From Cyclobacteriaceae bacterium (lineage in GTDB: Bacteria; Bacteroidota; Bacteroidia; Cytophagales; Cyclobacteriaceae), in the NCBI GenBank assembly GCA_020436085.1, contig JAGQYM010000001.1, positions 101,023 through 165,022 on the forward strand: DNA of 64,000 nt, given 5' to 3'. The position numbers and the translations under genes were made by a program. Below, one piece after another: positions 36,406 to 45,811 of this stretch. Position 1 is the stretch's first letter. The number at the start of each line of letters is the position of its first letter. The notes below the pieces were generated by a model. It saw only the letters and a list, made by a program, of their open reading frames with translations, made no database searches and was not told the origin of the DNA.

Positions 36406-36433
36406 GTAGAGCCCCGAAAATTCGGGGCTCTAC
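36406..36433. terminator. Perfect 13-bp hairpin between two minus-strand genes
   Basis: GTAGAGCCCCGAA at 36406-36418 and TTCGGGGCTCTAC at 36421-36433 form a perfect 13-bp stem with a two-base gap. It lies just after the stop of the large propeller gene, so it may terminate that transcript, and ends six bases before the next ATG, where it would cover the ribosome site. No T-run follows on either side. Confidence 0.6.
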
Positions 36434-36437
36434 AAAT

Positions 36438-39400
36438 TTACATTTCTTTTTGAGTCGATTTCTTGATCACGACTTGTGGCAGGTCTTTGAGCTTGTCGTT
36501 GATCTTTGAAATATCATCCGACAGTATACGCTCCAAAGTGAGTGCTGCGTCCCGGGTTTCCTGAGTCAGTTCTGTAGCACGATTACCCTGCTGTGTAGAT
36601 GGCCTTGCTGTTGCTCCATCAACCGCACGCATTAGTGACGAAATCTCTTCTCGCAATCTTGGTCTTTGGCGATAGCCCATATTTGGCGGGGGCCTACGCA
36701 GAGTTTCGTCAAGATATTCCTTCAATTTCTGAATCGCCTTGTCGATATCTCCATTTACGGACTGATCCGTTCCCATCTCCTCTCCTCCTTTCACCCTTTC
36801 TTTCAACTCTTTCAATTGCTTCAGCGCTGACTCAGAATTGTTAATCAGTTCATGCGTTTGCGAAAGCAGATCATTCATTCTGCTCATAGCCTCGGCCTTG
36901 AGTTTATAATCCTGATCGCTAAGGTTCGATCTTGGATCTGCCCTGACTGCAATAGGGGTCTCCATACTCTGACCATCAATTGTCAATTTGGCAACATAAG
37001 CACCAGGAGCCACAAGGGGGTTAAATACGCCCGAACCCCATCCGCCACGTGGAGGATTATTCAAACGTGTGGCCTCTTTGGATCGTAAATCCCACACCAG
37101 GCGATTTACACCCGCTCTTATTGTTGTGTCTTTCAGGGTGCGAATCACTGTGCCTGCATTATTAATAATACTTAGCTCAACATTTTTTGGGTCGTTCTGT
37201 ACATAGAAATTAATGTATGCGCCAAAGGTTGGGTTCTTTGCACGATAGGTTCTATCTCCCAGGTTCTCGATCTGCTCCGCATAGTGCCACAATGTTGCCG
37301 TTCTCACTGGAAACAAGTGAATGGGTTTGGTAGTGGCATCAGACATTTCTTCGAGGGGCCTGATGTCATCCATAATCCACGCACCTCTGCCGTGAGTTCC
37401 TATTACTAAGTCACGTTCGCGAGGCTGTACGCGCAAGTCGCGAACTGAAACATGAGGCAAGTTATTATTCAGTTTCGTCCACGATTTTCCTTTGTCCCAG
37501 GAAACAAAAATCCCATGCTCCATTCCCGCAAAGAGAAGGTTCGCATTGTGCGGATCTTGTCTGACCACTTTTACGTAATCATCTTGCGGTAACCCAGTAC
37601 TGATCGTGGTCCATGTTTTTCCATAGTCGGTAGTCATAAAAGCATATGGCCTGAAATCGTCCATCCTGTGCTGGTCAACAGCAACGAATGCGGTGCCGGC
37701 ATCGTGTTCCGAAGCATGAATCTTTCCAACCCATGCAAAAGCCGGTAGCCCTTTGATATTTCCTTTTACATTGGTCCAGGTTTTCCCTGCATCTCTGGTC
37801 ACTTGCACATTGCCATCATCAGTGCCAGCCCAAATCACATCTTTTGCTTTAGGGGATTCAGCGATTGTAATAACTGTGCAATGAAACTCTGCAGCTGTAT
37901 TGTCCTGATAAATTTCACCGCCAGAACTTTTTTGCTTCGACTTATCATTGGTCGTCAAGTCAGGACTTATCTCTTCCCAATTGTAGCCTTTGTCTCTGCT
38001 TCTAAAAATAACATTGCCACCTGTGTAAACGGTATTGGGATCGTTAGGCGAAACATGAATAGGAGAATCCCAATTGAATCGGTATTTGTGTGTATCAATG
38101 GCGTCTCCAGCGGATCCCGTTATTTTCGGATAAGGATGAATGTTCCGTACGTTGCCTAGCCTGGTATCAACATGAAAAATAACTCCCCCCTGAAGGTTAG
38201 AGTAAACTTCATGTTCTTGTCCAGGAATCGGAACGGCATAGTATCCATCCCCACCAGCCAACTGTGTCCAATGACGTTTCATTATTCCGGCTTCTATCAG
38301 CGAATTGCTGGGGCCGACCCAAGTTCCATTGTCTTGCAACCCACCATACAGGTTGTAAGGATCCTTGTTGTCGACAAACAGTTGGTAGAACTGCGACAAC
38401 TCAACGTTGTTTATAATATCCCATGTTTCTCCTGCATCGTAGGAAACTTGGTAGCCACCATCACTTCCACTCAATACATGATTACCGTTAGCTGGATCAA
38501 CCCACAATGCCTGGTGATCACCATGCACATCGCCCGCAATAAACTTAAATGTTCTTCCCCCGTCTGTTGACTTGCTCAGTCTGCCTGAGAGTGTATACAA
38601 ATGATCGGGGTTGCTCGGATCAACGCGAACGTCACTGTAATAGAAAGGGCGGAAGTTGAGATTTGGATCTGCGTTGATCATCTTCCAGTTACTTCCTCTG
38701 TCTTCTGATCTAAATAGAGTACCGCTCAGGTCTTTAAATTCTGTTATCAAATACACAATGTTGGGTTGGCTTTGCGCTACTGACAAGCCCATTCTTGCCA
38801 TCGGTTTGTTTGGCAATCCTTTCATTATCTTTTCCCACGTCTTTCCGCCATCGAGTGAACGATATACTCCGGAGTTTCCTCCACCATCGTCAAACCTCCA
38901 CGGCTTTCTTCTAAATGTCCACATGCCTGCATAGAGTACTTTTGGATTCGACCATTCCATGGCCACATCTGAACAGCCTGTATTCTCATCGATATACAGT
39001 ACCTTCTCCCAATTCTTACCAGCATCTCGGGTGAGAAATACACCACGATCAGTATTTGGTCCCCACTCACGGCCGAGCGCGCAAACACATGCTACATCTG
39101 GATCATTTGGATCAACAACGATTCTTTTAATACGCTCGGTTTTTTCCAATCCAAGATGTTTCCACGTCTTGCCGCCATCAACAGAGCGATAAACACCGTG
39201 ACCATATCCCACACTATTTCGAGGATCGCCTTCTCCTGAGCCTAACCACACCACTTCCGTGTTTGAAGGTGCAAGGGCGAGTGCTCCAACGGAATAGGAT
39301 TTCTGATCGGTGAATTGCGCTTCGAATGTTACTCCTCCATTGGTGGTTTTAAAAACTCCGCCATCGGCTCCTGCAAAATAAAATGTGCTTGCATCTCCGG

Positions 39401-39560
39401 GCACGCCCACGATATCCGTCACCCGGCCGCCCATGTTAGCAGGGCCTACGGCTCTCCATTGCATTTTCTTTATCGCCTGCGAGGAGGAAGGAGCTTGCGC
39501 TCGCATCACCATTGGTGACAGCGCAAGCAGCAGTAATAGAATATGTAATTTTTTAATCAT
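36438..39560 (-). CDS. Secreted sortilin/BNR-type beta-propeller protein
   Basis: A 1040-residue exported protein (signal to VMRAQA) with many BNR/Asp-box repeats (SVDGGKTWKHL, TRDAGKNWEK, SLDGGKTWEK, SYDAGETWDI, TRDAGKTWTN, SWDKGKSWTK), which form one or two ten-bladed sortilin-like propellers. The C-terminal third has a beta-sandwich (NVELSIINNAGTVIRTLKDT, GPGVNRLVWDLR-like) and then a helical end (ALKQLKELKERVKGG). Usually annotated as a glycosyl hydrolase by repeat only; no sialidase Arg triad was identified, so it is probably a binding protein or of unknown activity. Confidence 0.88.
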   Translation of the reverse strand: MIKKLHILLLLLALSPMVMRAQAPSSSQAIKKMQWRAVGPANMGGRVTDIVGVPGDASTFYFAGADGGVFKTTNGGVTFEAQFTDQKSYSVGALALAPSNTEVVWLGSGEGDPRNSVGYGHGVYRSVDGGKTWKHLGLEKTERIKRIVVDPNDPDVACVCALGREWGPNTDRGVFLTRDAGKNWEKVLYIDENTGCSDVAMEWSNPKVLYAGMWTFRRKPWRFDDGGGNSGVYRSLDGGKTWEKIMKGLPNKPMARMGLSVAQSQPNIVYLITEFKDLSGTLFRSEDRGSNWKMINADPNLNFRPFYYSDVRVDPSNPDHLYTLSGRLSKSTDGGRTFKFIAGDVHGDHQALWVDPANGNHVLSGSDGGYQVSYDAGETWDIINNVELSQFYQLFVDNKDPYNLYGGLQDNGTWVGPSNSLIEAGIMKRHWTQLAGGDGYYAVPIPGQEHEVYSNLQGGVIFHVDTRLGNVRNIHPYPKITGSAGDAIDTHKYRFNWDSPIHVSPNDPNTVYTGGNVIFRSRDKGYNWEEISPDLTTNDKSKQKSSGGEIYQDNTAAEFHCTVITIAESPKAKDVIWAGTDDGNVQVTRDAGKTWTNVKGNIKGLPAFAWVGKIHASEHDAGTAFVAVDQHRMDDFRPYAFMTTDYGKTWTTISTGLPQDDYVKVVRQDPHNANLLFAGMEHGIFVSWDKGKSWTKLNNNLPHVSVRDLRVQPRERDLVIGTHGRGAWIMDDIRPLEEMSDATTKPIHLFPVRTATLWHYAEQIENLGDRTYRAKNPTFGAYINFYVQNDPKNVELSIINNAGTVIRTLKDTTIRAGVNRLVWDLRSKEATRLNNPPRGGWGSGVFNPLVAPGAYVAKLTIDGQSMETPIAVRADPRSNLSDQDYKLKAEAMSRMNDLLSQTHELINNSESALKQLKELKERVKGGEEMGTDQSVNGDIDKAIQKLKEYLDETLRRPPPNMGYRQRPRLREEISSLMRAVDGATARPSTQQGNRATELTQETRDAALTLERILSDDISKINDKLKDLPQVVIKKSTQKEM

Positions 39561-39676
39561 CGGTTTGGTGTTTGTCTGTTGATGTTAGGCAATCTGGCGC
39601 CATGATCAAACGACAGCTCCCTGATCGCAGGAAATAATTATCCGAAAGGTCGACAGAGCAAGAAATTGATAAGATG

Positions 39677-39684
39677 TATATTTG
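39677..39684 (+). promoter_or_regulatory. -7-type box before the TPM-domain gene pair
   Basis: TATATTTG matches the TAnnTTTG -7 element and lies 19 nt before the ATG of the first TPM gene. No clear -33 element at the right spacing was seen. Confidence 0.4.
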
Positions 39685-39703
39685 ATTTCAAACCCCAACG
39701 AGC

Positions 39704-40357
39704 ATGTCGCTGGCCAGAAGATTCTCAGAAAAAGACCTCGAACGCATCAAAGCTGCTGTGAAAGAAGCCGAAAGCAAGATTTCGGGTGAAATTGTGCCTG
39801 TATTCGTGGAGAAGAGCGGGTATTATACCATCGCGAACTACCGTGGCGCAATGGTGCTCGCTGCTTTCACGTTTGCTCTAATAGTGTTCCTCGATCGATA
39901 TGTGCCCGCTCTCGCGGTTTATGATCCCTTGTTAATTTTTGTCCTGGTGGTTTTGGGTGGAGTAATTGGAGCAGTAATAGCACATTACATCCCACCTGTA
40001 AAATTCTGGCTGCTCAGTCAGTTTCACTTGGATCAATCGACACGCAAGCGAGCCGAGAATGCCTTCCTTGAAGAAGAAGTTTTTAACACACGGCACAGAA
40101 CGGGTATCATGATCTTCGTTTCTTTTTTCGAGCATGAAGTAATTGTGATGGCCGATCGTGGTATCAGCAAAGTAGTTGCTCAAAAAGAATGGGATAAAAT
40201 GGTGGTGAACATCATTGACAACATTCGCAGAGGAAAAGTAACTGAGGGAATGATCGCTGCGATCCAAAGATGCTCCGAAGTCCTGCTTGAAAATGGATTT
40301 GTGAGAACAAGTGACGATGTTAATGAATTGCGTGACGACTTGCGTCTTGAAGACTGA
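39704..40357 (+). CDS. TPM-domain membrane protein, short
   Basis: A 217-residue protein with a TPM (TLP18.3/Psb32/MOLO-1) domain at both ends of two membrane helices: AAVKEAESKISGEIVPVFVE near the N-terminus, helices about 48-66 and 74-95, then TRHRTGIMIFVSFFEHEVIVMADRGIS. It lies six bases ahead of a longer TPM protein, in the usual tandem order for this family. Role unknown; the family is linked to photosystem repair in plants and to membrane complexes in bacteria. Confidence 0.82.
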   Translation: MSLARRFSEKDLERIKAAVKEAESKISGEIVPVFVEKSGYYTIANYRGAMVLAAFTFALIVFLDRYVPALAVYDPLLIFVLVVLGGVIGAVIAHYIPPVKFWLLSQFHLDQSTRKRAENAFLEEEVFNTRHRTGIMIFVSFFEHEVIVMADRGISKVVAQKEWDKMVVNIIDNIRRGKVTEGMIAAIQRCSEVLLENGFVRTSDDVNELRDDLRLED

Positions 40358-40363
40358 TCTACA

Positions 40364-41269
40364 ATGAAACGAGTTTCGCTGTTTTTATTTCTCTTTAGTT
40401 TTTTCTTATTCAATGTTTCCGCGCAAAAAGCTGTGCCCGAACTGTGGGGCATGCGTGTGCATGATGAAGCAAAAGTTCTTAGCCAGGGAGTTGTGGAGGC
40501 CATGGAAGCACAGCTGAAAGTGTATGAAGACTCTACTTCCAACCAAATTGCTGTTTTGATTGTGCCTTCGCTGGATGGCGACATCCTGGAGGAGTATGCA
40601 TTGCGCGTGGCCGAAGCCTGGAAGCTGGGACAAAAGGACAAAGACAATGGAGTGCTTCTTTTGATCGCCATCAATGATCGAAAAATGAGAATTGAAGTTG
40701 GACAAGGCCTGGAAGGTGTGCTCACCGATGCAACTAGTAATCGAATTATCAGGAATGAAATTGCTCCCGCTTTTCGTAGAGAAGACTATGATGAAGGAGT
40801 AAGAGCTGGTATTGATGGAATCATCTTAGCGATCGGAGGCGAATACGTAGCTGATGACAGCGATGGCACAACTGAGCTCAGCGGTGATGAGTTCTGGATG
40901 GTTGGTCTTTTCGTTTATGGCATCCTGGGTATCTTCACTTACATCGGGTTGATATCAGGTAAAGCCGGTTGGTTTCTGTATTTCTTCCTAATTCCATTTT
41001 GGGCAGTCTTCCCGACTTTTGCGATGGGTGGCAGCATTAACATTCTCTACACCTACTTGATCCTCTTTCCTATACTCAAAGTGATTATCGGAAGTACCGC
41101 GTGGGGTAAAAGGATGGCCAAAAACATGTCTTCAGGCAGATCAAGCGGAGGGTCTGGTTGGAGTGGAGGCGGAGGCTGGTCTTCCGGAGGCGGTTGGTCT
41201 TCGGGCGGTGGGGGCTTTTCCGGTGGTGGGGGAAGTTTTGGAGGAGGTGGCAGCAGCGGCTCCTGGTAG
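40364..41269 (+). CDS. TPM-domain protein with Gly/Ser-rich tail (YgcG-like)
   Basis: A 301-residue protein: signal peptide (FLFNVSAQ), TPM domain (VHDEAKVLSQGVVEAMEAQLKVYEDSTSNQIAV and IEVGQGLEGVLTDATSNRII), two or three membrane helices, then a low-complexity tail from about residue 250 made of G, S and W repeats (plus-strand 41140-41265). In many bacteria the pair is preceded by lemA; here lemA is absent. Reverse-strand frames over the tail are Pro-rich artefacts. Confidence 0.87.
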   Translation: MKRVSLFLFLFSFFLFNVSAQKAVPELWGMRVHDEAKVLSQGVVEAMEAQLKVYEDSTSNQIAVLIVPSLDGDILEEYALRVAEAWKLGQKDKDNGVLLLIAINDRKMRIEVGQGLEGVLTDATSNRIIRNEIAPAFRREDYDEGVRAGIDGIILAIGGEYVADDSDGTTELSGDEFWMVGLFVYGILGIFTYIGLISGKAGWFLYFFLIPFWAVFPTFAMGGSINILYTYLILFPILKVIIGSTAWGKRMAKNMSSGRSSGGSGWSGGGGWSSGGGWSSGGGGFSGGGGSFGGGGSSGSW

Positions 41270-41363
41270 TCCAAAGTCCTATTTTCTCTCGCTCACATCA
41301 ATGATCTTCTTCAATTGTTATATCTATTGATTAACCCCTATTTTTGGGGCCAAATTCTGACAA

Positions 41364-42635
41364 ATGAAGCGCGACAAGATCATTTTTGACCTCATCGAAA
41401 AAGAAAAAAAACGCCAGCAAGATGGAATAGAACTAATAGCCTCTGAAAACTTCACCTCGGTGCAGGTGATGAAAGCCATGGGCACAGTTTTAACCAACAA
41501 ATATGCGGAAGGACTTCCGGGCAAAAGATATTATGGTGGTTGTGAAGTCGTGGATGAGATCGAAGAAATCGCGATTGAGAGAGTAAAAGAACTTTTTGGT
41601 GCAAGTTGGGCCAACGTTCAGCCGCATTCGGGAGCACAAGCCAACGCTGCAGTAATGCTCGCGTGCCTAAAACCCGGAGATAAAATTTTGGGATTTGATC
41701 TTTCTCATGGAGGTCATCTTACGCACGGTTCACCAGTAAACTTTTCTGGGAAACTTTATCAACCTGTTTTCTATGGTGTCGAAAAGGAAACGGGAATGAT
41801 CGACTTTGATAACGTCATTAAGATCGCGAAGAAGGAGAAACCAAAGATGATCATCTGTGGAGCATCGGCATATAGCAGAGATTGGGATTATGTAAAACTG
41901 AGGGAAGCCGCTGATGCAGTTGGCGCAATTTTGTTAGCTGATATCTCGCATCCGGCTGGATTAATAGCTAGAGGATTACTCAACGATCCTATTGAGCACT
42001 GCCATGTAGTAACGACAACCACACACAAAACACTTCGTGGACCTCGCGGTGGAATGATTATGATCGGAAAGAATTTTGATAACCCATGGGGACTAAAAAC
42101 TCCAAAAGGTGAGCTGAGAAAAATCTCTTCGATTCTGGATTCAGGCGTTTTTCCTGGAACACAAGGTGGTCCTCTCGAACATGTAATCGCAGCCAAGGCC
42201 GTATCATTTGCTGAAGCGTTGTCGGAAGACTATTTTGACTACATCGTGCAGGTGGCCAAAAATGCTAAGGCGATGTCTGAGGAATTTGTTAGGCGAGGTT
42301 ATCATGTGATCTCCGGGGGTACAGACAATCACCTCATCCTGATCGACCTTCGTTCTAAAAAACTCACAGGCAAGTTGGCGGAGGAAGCTCTGATCAAAGC
42401 AGATATCACGATCAACAAGAACATGGTTCCCTTTGATACGCAGTCTCCATTTGTGACATCTGGTATGCGCGTGGGTACACCTGCTGTTACTACACGAGGC
42501 ATGAAAGAAAAGGATATTGTAAAAGTGGTTGAGCTTATTGACGAAGCGCTTACTAAGCCTGAAGACGCGAAACACCTTTCTGCGGTGAAGAAAAAAGTGA
42601 ATCGATTTGTTCAGAAATTTCCATTATACAGCTAA
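41364..42635 (+). CDS. glyA: Serine hydroxymethyltransferase
   Basis: A 423-residue PLP enzyme that interconverts serine and glycine while charging tetrahydrofolate with a one-carbon unit. Hallmarks: [34 protein letters not shown], the PLP loop [16 protein letters not shown] with Lys222, and [21 protein letters not shown] box (about 17 nt before the ATG) gives a probable promoter. Full length, normal. Confidence 0.97.
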   Translation: MKRDKIIFDLIEKEKKRQQDGIELIASENFTSVQVMKAMGTVLTNKYAEGLPGKRYYGGCEVVDEIEEIAIERVKELFGASWANVQPHSGAQANAAVMLACLKPGDKILGFDLSHGGHLTHGSPVNFSGKLYQPVFYGVEKETGMIDFDNVIKIAKKEKPKMIICGASAYSRDWDYVKLREAADAVGAILLADISHPAGLIARGLLNDPIEHCHVVTTTTHKTLRGPRGGMIMIGKNFDNPWGLKTPKGELRKISSILDSGVFPGTQGGPLEHVIAAKAVSFAEALSEDYFDYIVQVAKNAKAMSEEFVRRGYHVISGGTDNHLILIDLRSKKLTGKLAEEALIKADITINKNMVPFDTQSPFVTSGMRVGTPAVTTRGMKEKDIVKVVELIDEALTKPEDAKHLSAVKKKVNRFVQKFPLYS

Positions 42636-42652
42636 TATAATTTGAGGGCAGG

Positions 42653-43483
42653 ATGACGGACGAAAGGGAAATGTCATTCCTCGATCATCTCGAGGAACTA
42701 AGATGGCACATTGTAAGGGCGATCGTTGCCATTTTCATTTTTATGATTGCGGCATTTTTAGCCGGTCCCTGGATTTTTGAGAACATTGTCTTCGCTCCAG
42801 CACGCATTGACTTCGTCACGTTTCGCTATCTCTGTAAGATTGGTCATTCATTAAACATGGTCGAATCACTTTGCGTTGAAATCATTCCTTTCAAAGTGCA
42901 AAGTCGATTTATGACAGGGCAGTTTACGATGCACTTGACAGCTGCTTTCGTTTTAGGATTTATCCTTGCATTCCCATACGTGTTTTGGGAATTATGGAAA
43001 TTCATCACACCAGGCCTTCACATTAAAGAAAGGAAAAACTCAAAGTGGGCAGTCACATCGGTCTCTTTTCTTTTTTTGTTGGGGATTGCGTTTGGTTATT
43101 TTATTATGAGCCCATTGGCAGTGTGGTTCCTCTCCTCCTACTCGATCAGTGATATGATATCTAATGAATTTGATATCACTTCTTATGTTTCCACTATCAC
43201 AGCTCTCGTGTTTGGAAGTGGTTTGTTATTTCAATTGCCAGTGGTCGTTTACTTCCTTTCTCAAATCGGAATTGTAACTCCTGCTCTGATGAGGCAATAT
43301 CGAAGGCACGCATTGGTCGGTATTTTGATTTTGGGAGCCATCATCACACCTCCCGATCCACTTAGTCAATCGTTGATTTCACTGCCATTGTACTTACTTT
43401 ACGAATTCAGTATCTTGATATCAGCGATGGTGTTAAGACGAAAAAAGAGAGAAGAACTAGAACAGGATCAGGCAAGCGTATGA
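42653..43483 (+). CDS. tatC: Sec-independent protein translocase subunit TatC
   Basis: A 276-residue polytopic protein with six membrane helices and the TatC N-terminal signature MSFLDHLEELRWHIVRA; the FVLGFILAFPYVFWELWKFITPGL motif of the first loop is present. It recognises twin-Arg signals and forms the translocase with TatA, which is not in this window. A GGCAGG-type ribosome site precedes the ATG. Its stop overlaps rpiB by four bases (ATGA). Confidence 0.95.
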   Translation: MTDEREMSFLDHLEELRWHIVRAIVAIFIFMIAAFLAGPWIFENIVFAPARIDFVTFRYLCKIGHSLNMVESLCVEIIPFKVQSRFMTGQFTMHLTAAFVLGFILAFPYVFWELWKFITPGLHIKERKNSKWAVTSVSFLFLLGIAFGYFIMSPLAVWFLSSYSISDMISNEFDITSYVSTITALVFGSGLLFQLPVVVYFLSQIGIVTPALMRQYRRHALVGILILGAIITPPDPLSQSLISLPLYLLYEFSILISAMVLRRKKREELEQDQASV

Positions 43484-43914
43484 TGCAAAAACTGGCGATA
43501 GGAAGTGATCATGCAGGCTTCGAATTAAAGGAGAAGGTAAGAGAGCTTCTGCAACGACAAGGATATGAAGTAAGGGACTTTGGTGCCAATAGTGCAGAAT
43601 CGGCTGACTATCCAGACTTTGCCCATCCGGTTGCGAGTGCTGTTGAAAAATCAGAGTTCGATCTCGGAATTCTAATTTGCGGCTCTGCAAATGGTGTGGC
43701 CATGACTGCCAATAAACATCAAGGAATCAGAGCAGCCATCTGCTGGAACGAAGAATTGGCATCATTATCAAGGCAGCACAACAATGCCAATATCCTCTGC
43801 CTCCCCGCACGTTTTATTGACGTATCCTTAGCTGAGAAAATTGTAGATCGGTTCTTGCACAGTAGCTTCGAGGGCGGAAGACACGAGCGAAGAGTGAATA
43901 AAATCAGTTGCTGA
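43480..43914 (+). CDS. rpiB: Ribose 5-phosphate isomerase B
   Basis: A 144-residue sugar isomerase of the RpiB/LacA/LacB family: IGSDHAGFELKEKV at the N-terminus, ESADYPDFAHPVASAVE, and the active-site Cys strand LGILICGSANGVAMTANK. It interconverts ribose 5-phosphate and ribulose 5-phosphate. ATG 43480 overlaps the tatC stop; a second ATG follows directly at 43483. Confidence 0.95.
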   Translation: MMQKLAIGSDHAGFELKEKVRELLQRQGYEVRDFGANSAESADYPDFAHPVASAVEKSEFDLGILICGSANGVAMTANKHQGIRAAICWNEELASLSRQHNNANILCLPARFIDVSLAEKIVDRFLHSSFEGGRHERRVNKISC

Positions 43915-45301
43915 TCCGATAGTAGAAATTGCCTTCTCTTCGATAATCAGATTGAAGCGAAGGAATCCTTTCAAAAAAATCAGCCAGTAAGTTCTCCTCA
44001 TCCACAACCACGTCAGGAGGAAATTCATTGAAGCAAGAAGCGACTACCTCCACATTCCTATAACGGCCAGCATCTTCCAGTACTGGCCTCGATAAATCCC
44101 AATTCAAAAAATATCCACCCAGCTCATTGCCCTGGTAGATTCCATAACCCTTACTTAAGTGCATTACCCTTTTACCTGAAAGTTGTGGTGCTTCACCCTG
44201 CGAAAACAGTTTAGAGTAGTCAACTGACTCGGCCTTGCCTGCACGTGTGTAGTAGCTAAACCCCACCGTCCCAATTACAAAGACCCAAAGCATCAACTCC
44301 GCTCGCCATTTTCTCCTAATCAACAGAAGATAGTGACTGATAAAATAAGCGAGCGGAGGAATAAACGTAAAAAAGCTAGCAGGTGAAACCTCCCTCGCCA
44401 TTAATATTTGCACCAGCGAAGTGATCAGCCACAGGAACATTACCTGCATCAATTGAGATTGATACTTCGTAAACCTTGCCTCACGATTCATCATAAAAAT
44501 GGAAAAGACAAAATATGCCAGCGGCACGGATGCCAGAATTACAATTCCTTTAGCTGATACCAACATATCACCTGAAAAAGTAAGGTTGCTTCCGTAAAAA
44601 CTAGTCAACAGCTGAGACAAATCATTTTTATAAAAATAGAAAGTCAGCAATAGCAAGTGGGGTAACAAAAAACCAAACACAACCAAAGCAATCTTCCGAA
44701 ATCCCGCTCTGGTGAAAACGATAAGGATGATTATCGCGATCAACAAAAAAATCCAATATGAGAAAATTACAAATGTGGCCAACCCAAGATACGTGCCCAG
44801 TTTTAACACGATATCATCGCGTTGAATCTTAAATTCGATCTCATGAAAAAGTTGATTTAGCGCAAACAGCAACAAAGTGGATGCAATCAACTCCGGTGAA
44901 AACGATAGCAGGTCAAAGGAAAAAAAACAGAGAAGACCAAAAATCAGACATGGCAAGTAAGTATTCTCTGTGTAAGCCTTATTGTTGATCAGCAAGACCG
45001 CGAAATATGATGCCTGAAAGATAATGAGCAGTAGTGCCAATATATGTTGCGCCAGAATAGATCGGCCAAATACCAGATCGACAAAACCAAATAATGCAGC
45101 TGCAAGAGGAGGCGTATCGTCAAATACCTGCACATACATCAGTTGTCCATTGGCAATCGCCTGACCCAGCACGGAGTTCTTTAATTCACTTAATAAAATC
45201 CCGGATGGAGACACAAATAGTGGAATACTTATCGCGGTGGCGATGATGATCAAACCAAGCAAACGGTAGGGGTCATTTATCCGGAAAAAGCGAAGAAGCA
45301 C
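43904..45301 (-). CDS. Polytopic membrane protein, possible GT-C-like fold
   Basis: A 465-residue protein with about 11 hydrophobic segments. A loop after the first helix, VFDDTPPLAAALFGFVDLVFGR, has the acidic-aromatic look of the first periplasmic loop of GT-C glycosyltransferases, and the soluble C-terminus (about residues 380-465) ends in a DVVVDEENLLADFFERIPSL domain. Parts resemble Bacteroidota DUF6427 proteins. GTG start. Convergent with rpiB (11-nt overlap). Function not established. Confidence 0.7.
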   Translation of the reverse strand: MLLRFFRINDPYRLLGLIIIATAISIPLFVSPSGILLSELKNSVLGQAIANGQLMYVQVFDDTPPLAAALFGFVDLVFGRSILAQHILALLLIIFQASYFAVLLINNKAYTENTYLPCLIFGLLCFFSFDLLSFSPELIASTLLLFALNQLFHEIEFKIQRDDIVLKLGTYLGLATFVIFSYWIFLLIAIIILIVFTRAGFRKIALVVFGFLLPHLLLLTFYFYKNDLSQLLTSFYGSNLTFSGDMLVSAKGIVILASVPLAYFVFSIFMMNREARFTKYQSQLMQVMFLWLITSLVQILMAREVSPASFFTFIPPLAYFISHYLLLIRRKWRAELMLWVFVIGTVGFSYYTRAGKAESVDYSKLFSQGEAPQLSGKRVMHLSKGYGIYQGNELGGYFLNWDLSRPVLEDAGRYRNVEVVASCFNEFPPDVVVDEENLLADFFERIPSLQSDYRREGNFYYRISN

Positions 45302-45403
45302 TGCGTTTTAATTTGCACGCAATTAAACCATTATTGACAGAAAATGCGCATTTCTGAGCCCTCTCCCCAAATTGAGTCTCCACAACCCTAACGCCACTTT
45401 GAT

Positions 45404-45411
45404 TATCTTTG
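45404..45411 (+). promoter_or_regulatory. -7-type box before rbfA
   Basis: TATCTTTG matches TAnnTTTG and ends four bases before the rbfA ATG, so the mRNA probably starts at the start codon. No -33 element at 19 nt was found. Confidence 0.5.
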
Positions 45412-45415
45412 CAAC

Positions 45416-45802
45416 ATGAGTGGAAGTGTGAGACAACAGAAATTTGGTAAGCTCATCCAGAAGGAGCTAAGTGATATTTTTCAGCGCGATAAGCGCGGGA
45501 TTCTGGACAATGAGTTCGTCACAATAGCAGAAGTTAAGATGAGCCCTGATTTGGGAGTAGCCAAGGTGTATATCAGCATGATGCTGGCAAAAGACAAAAA
45601 GCAAACGCTGGAAAGACTAAATACACACAAGAGTGAAATAAGGAAAGCACTGGGTAATCAGATTCGAAAGCAGGTACGAATTGTACCCGAATTAATATTT
45701 TACATTGACGAGGTCGAAGAAAATGCCTTTCGAATTGAATCGCTTATTAATAGTCTTCACATCCCACCCGCTGAAGACAGTAACAAAGACAACAAGGAGT
45801 AA
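45416..45802 (+). CDS. rbfA: 30S ribosome-binding factor RbfA
   Basis: A 128-residue KH-type protein that binds the 30S subunit during late 16S rRNA maturation. Signatures: IQKELSDIFQRD, VKMSPDLGVAKVYISMM, and RKQVRIVPELIFYIDEVEENAFRIESLI. The acidic C-terminal tail (EDSNKDNKE) is extra. First gene of a pair with the permease that follows after 9 nt. Confidence 0.94.
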   Translation: MSGSVRQQKFGKLIQKELSDIFQRDKRGILDNEFVTIAEVKMSPDLGVAKVYISMMLAKDKKQTLERLNTHKSEIRKALGNQIRKQVRIVPELIFYIDEVEENAFRIESLINSLHIPPAEDSNKDNKE

Positions 45803-45811
45803 TCTTCGACT

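Noticed and set aside
36438-39560. Calling the large propeller a sialidase or glycosyl hydrolase
   Set aside because: Asp-box repeats alone do not define activity and no catalytic triad of sialidases was identified.
41053-41274. Pro-rich minus-strand frame over the end of the YgcG-like gene
   Set aside because: It is the reverse reading of the Gly/Ser-rich tail and explained by base composition.
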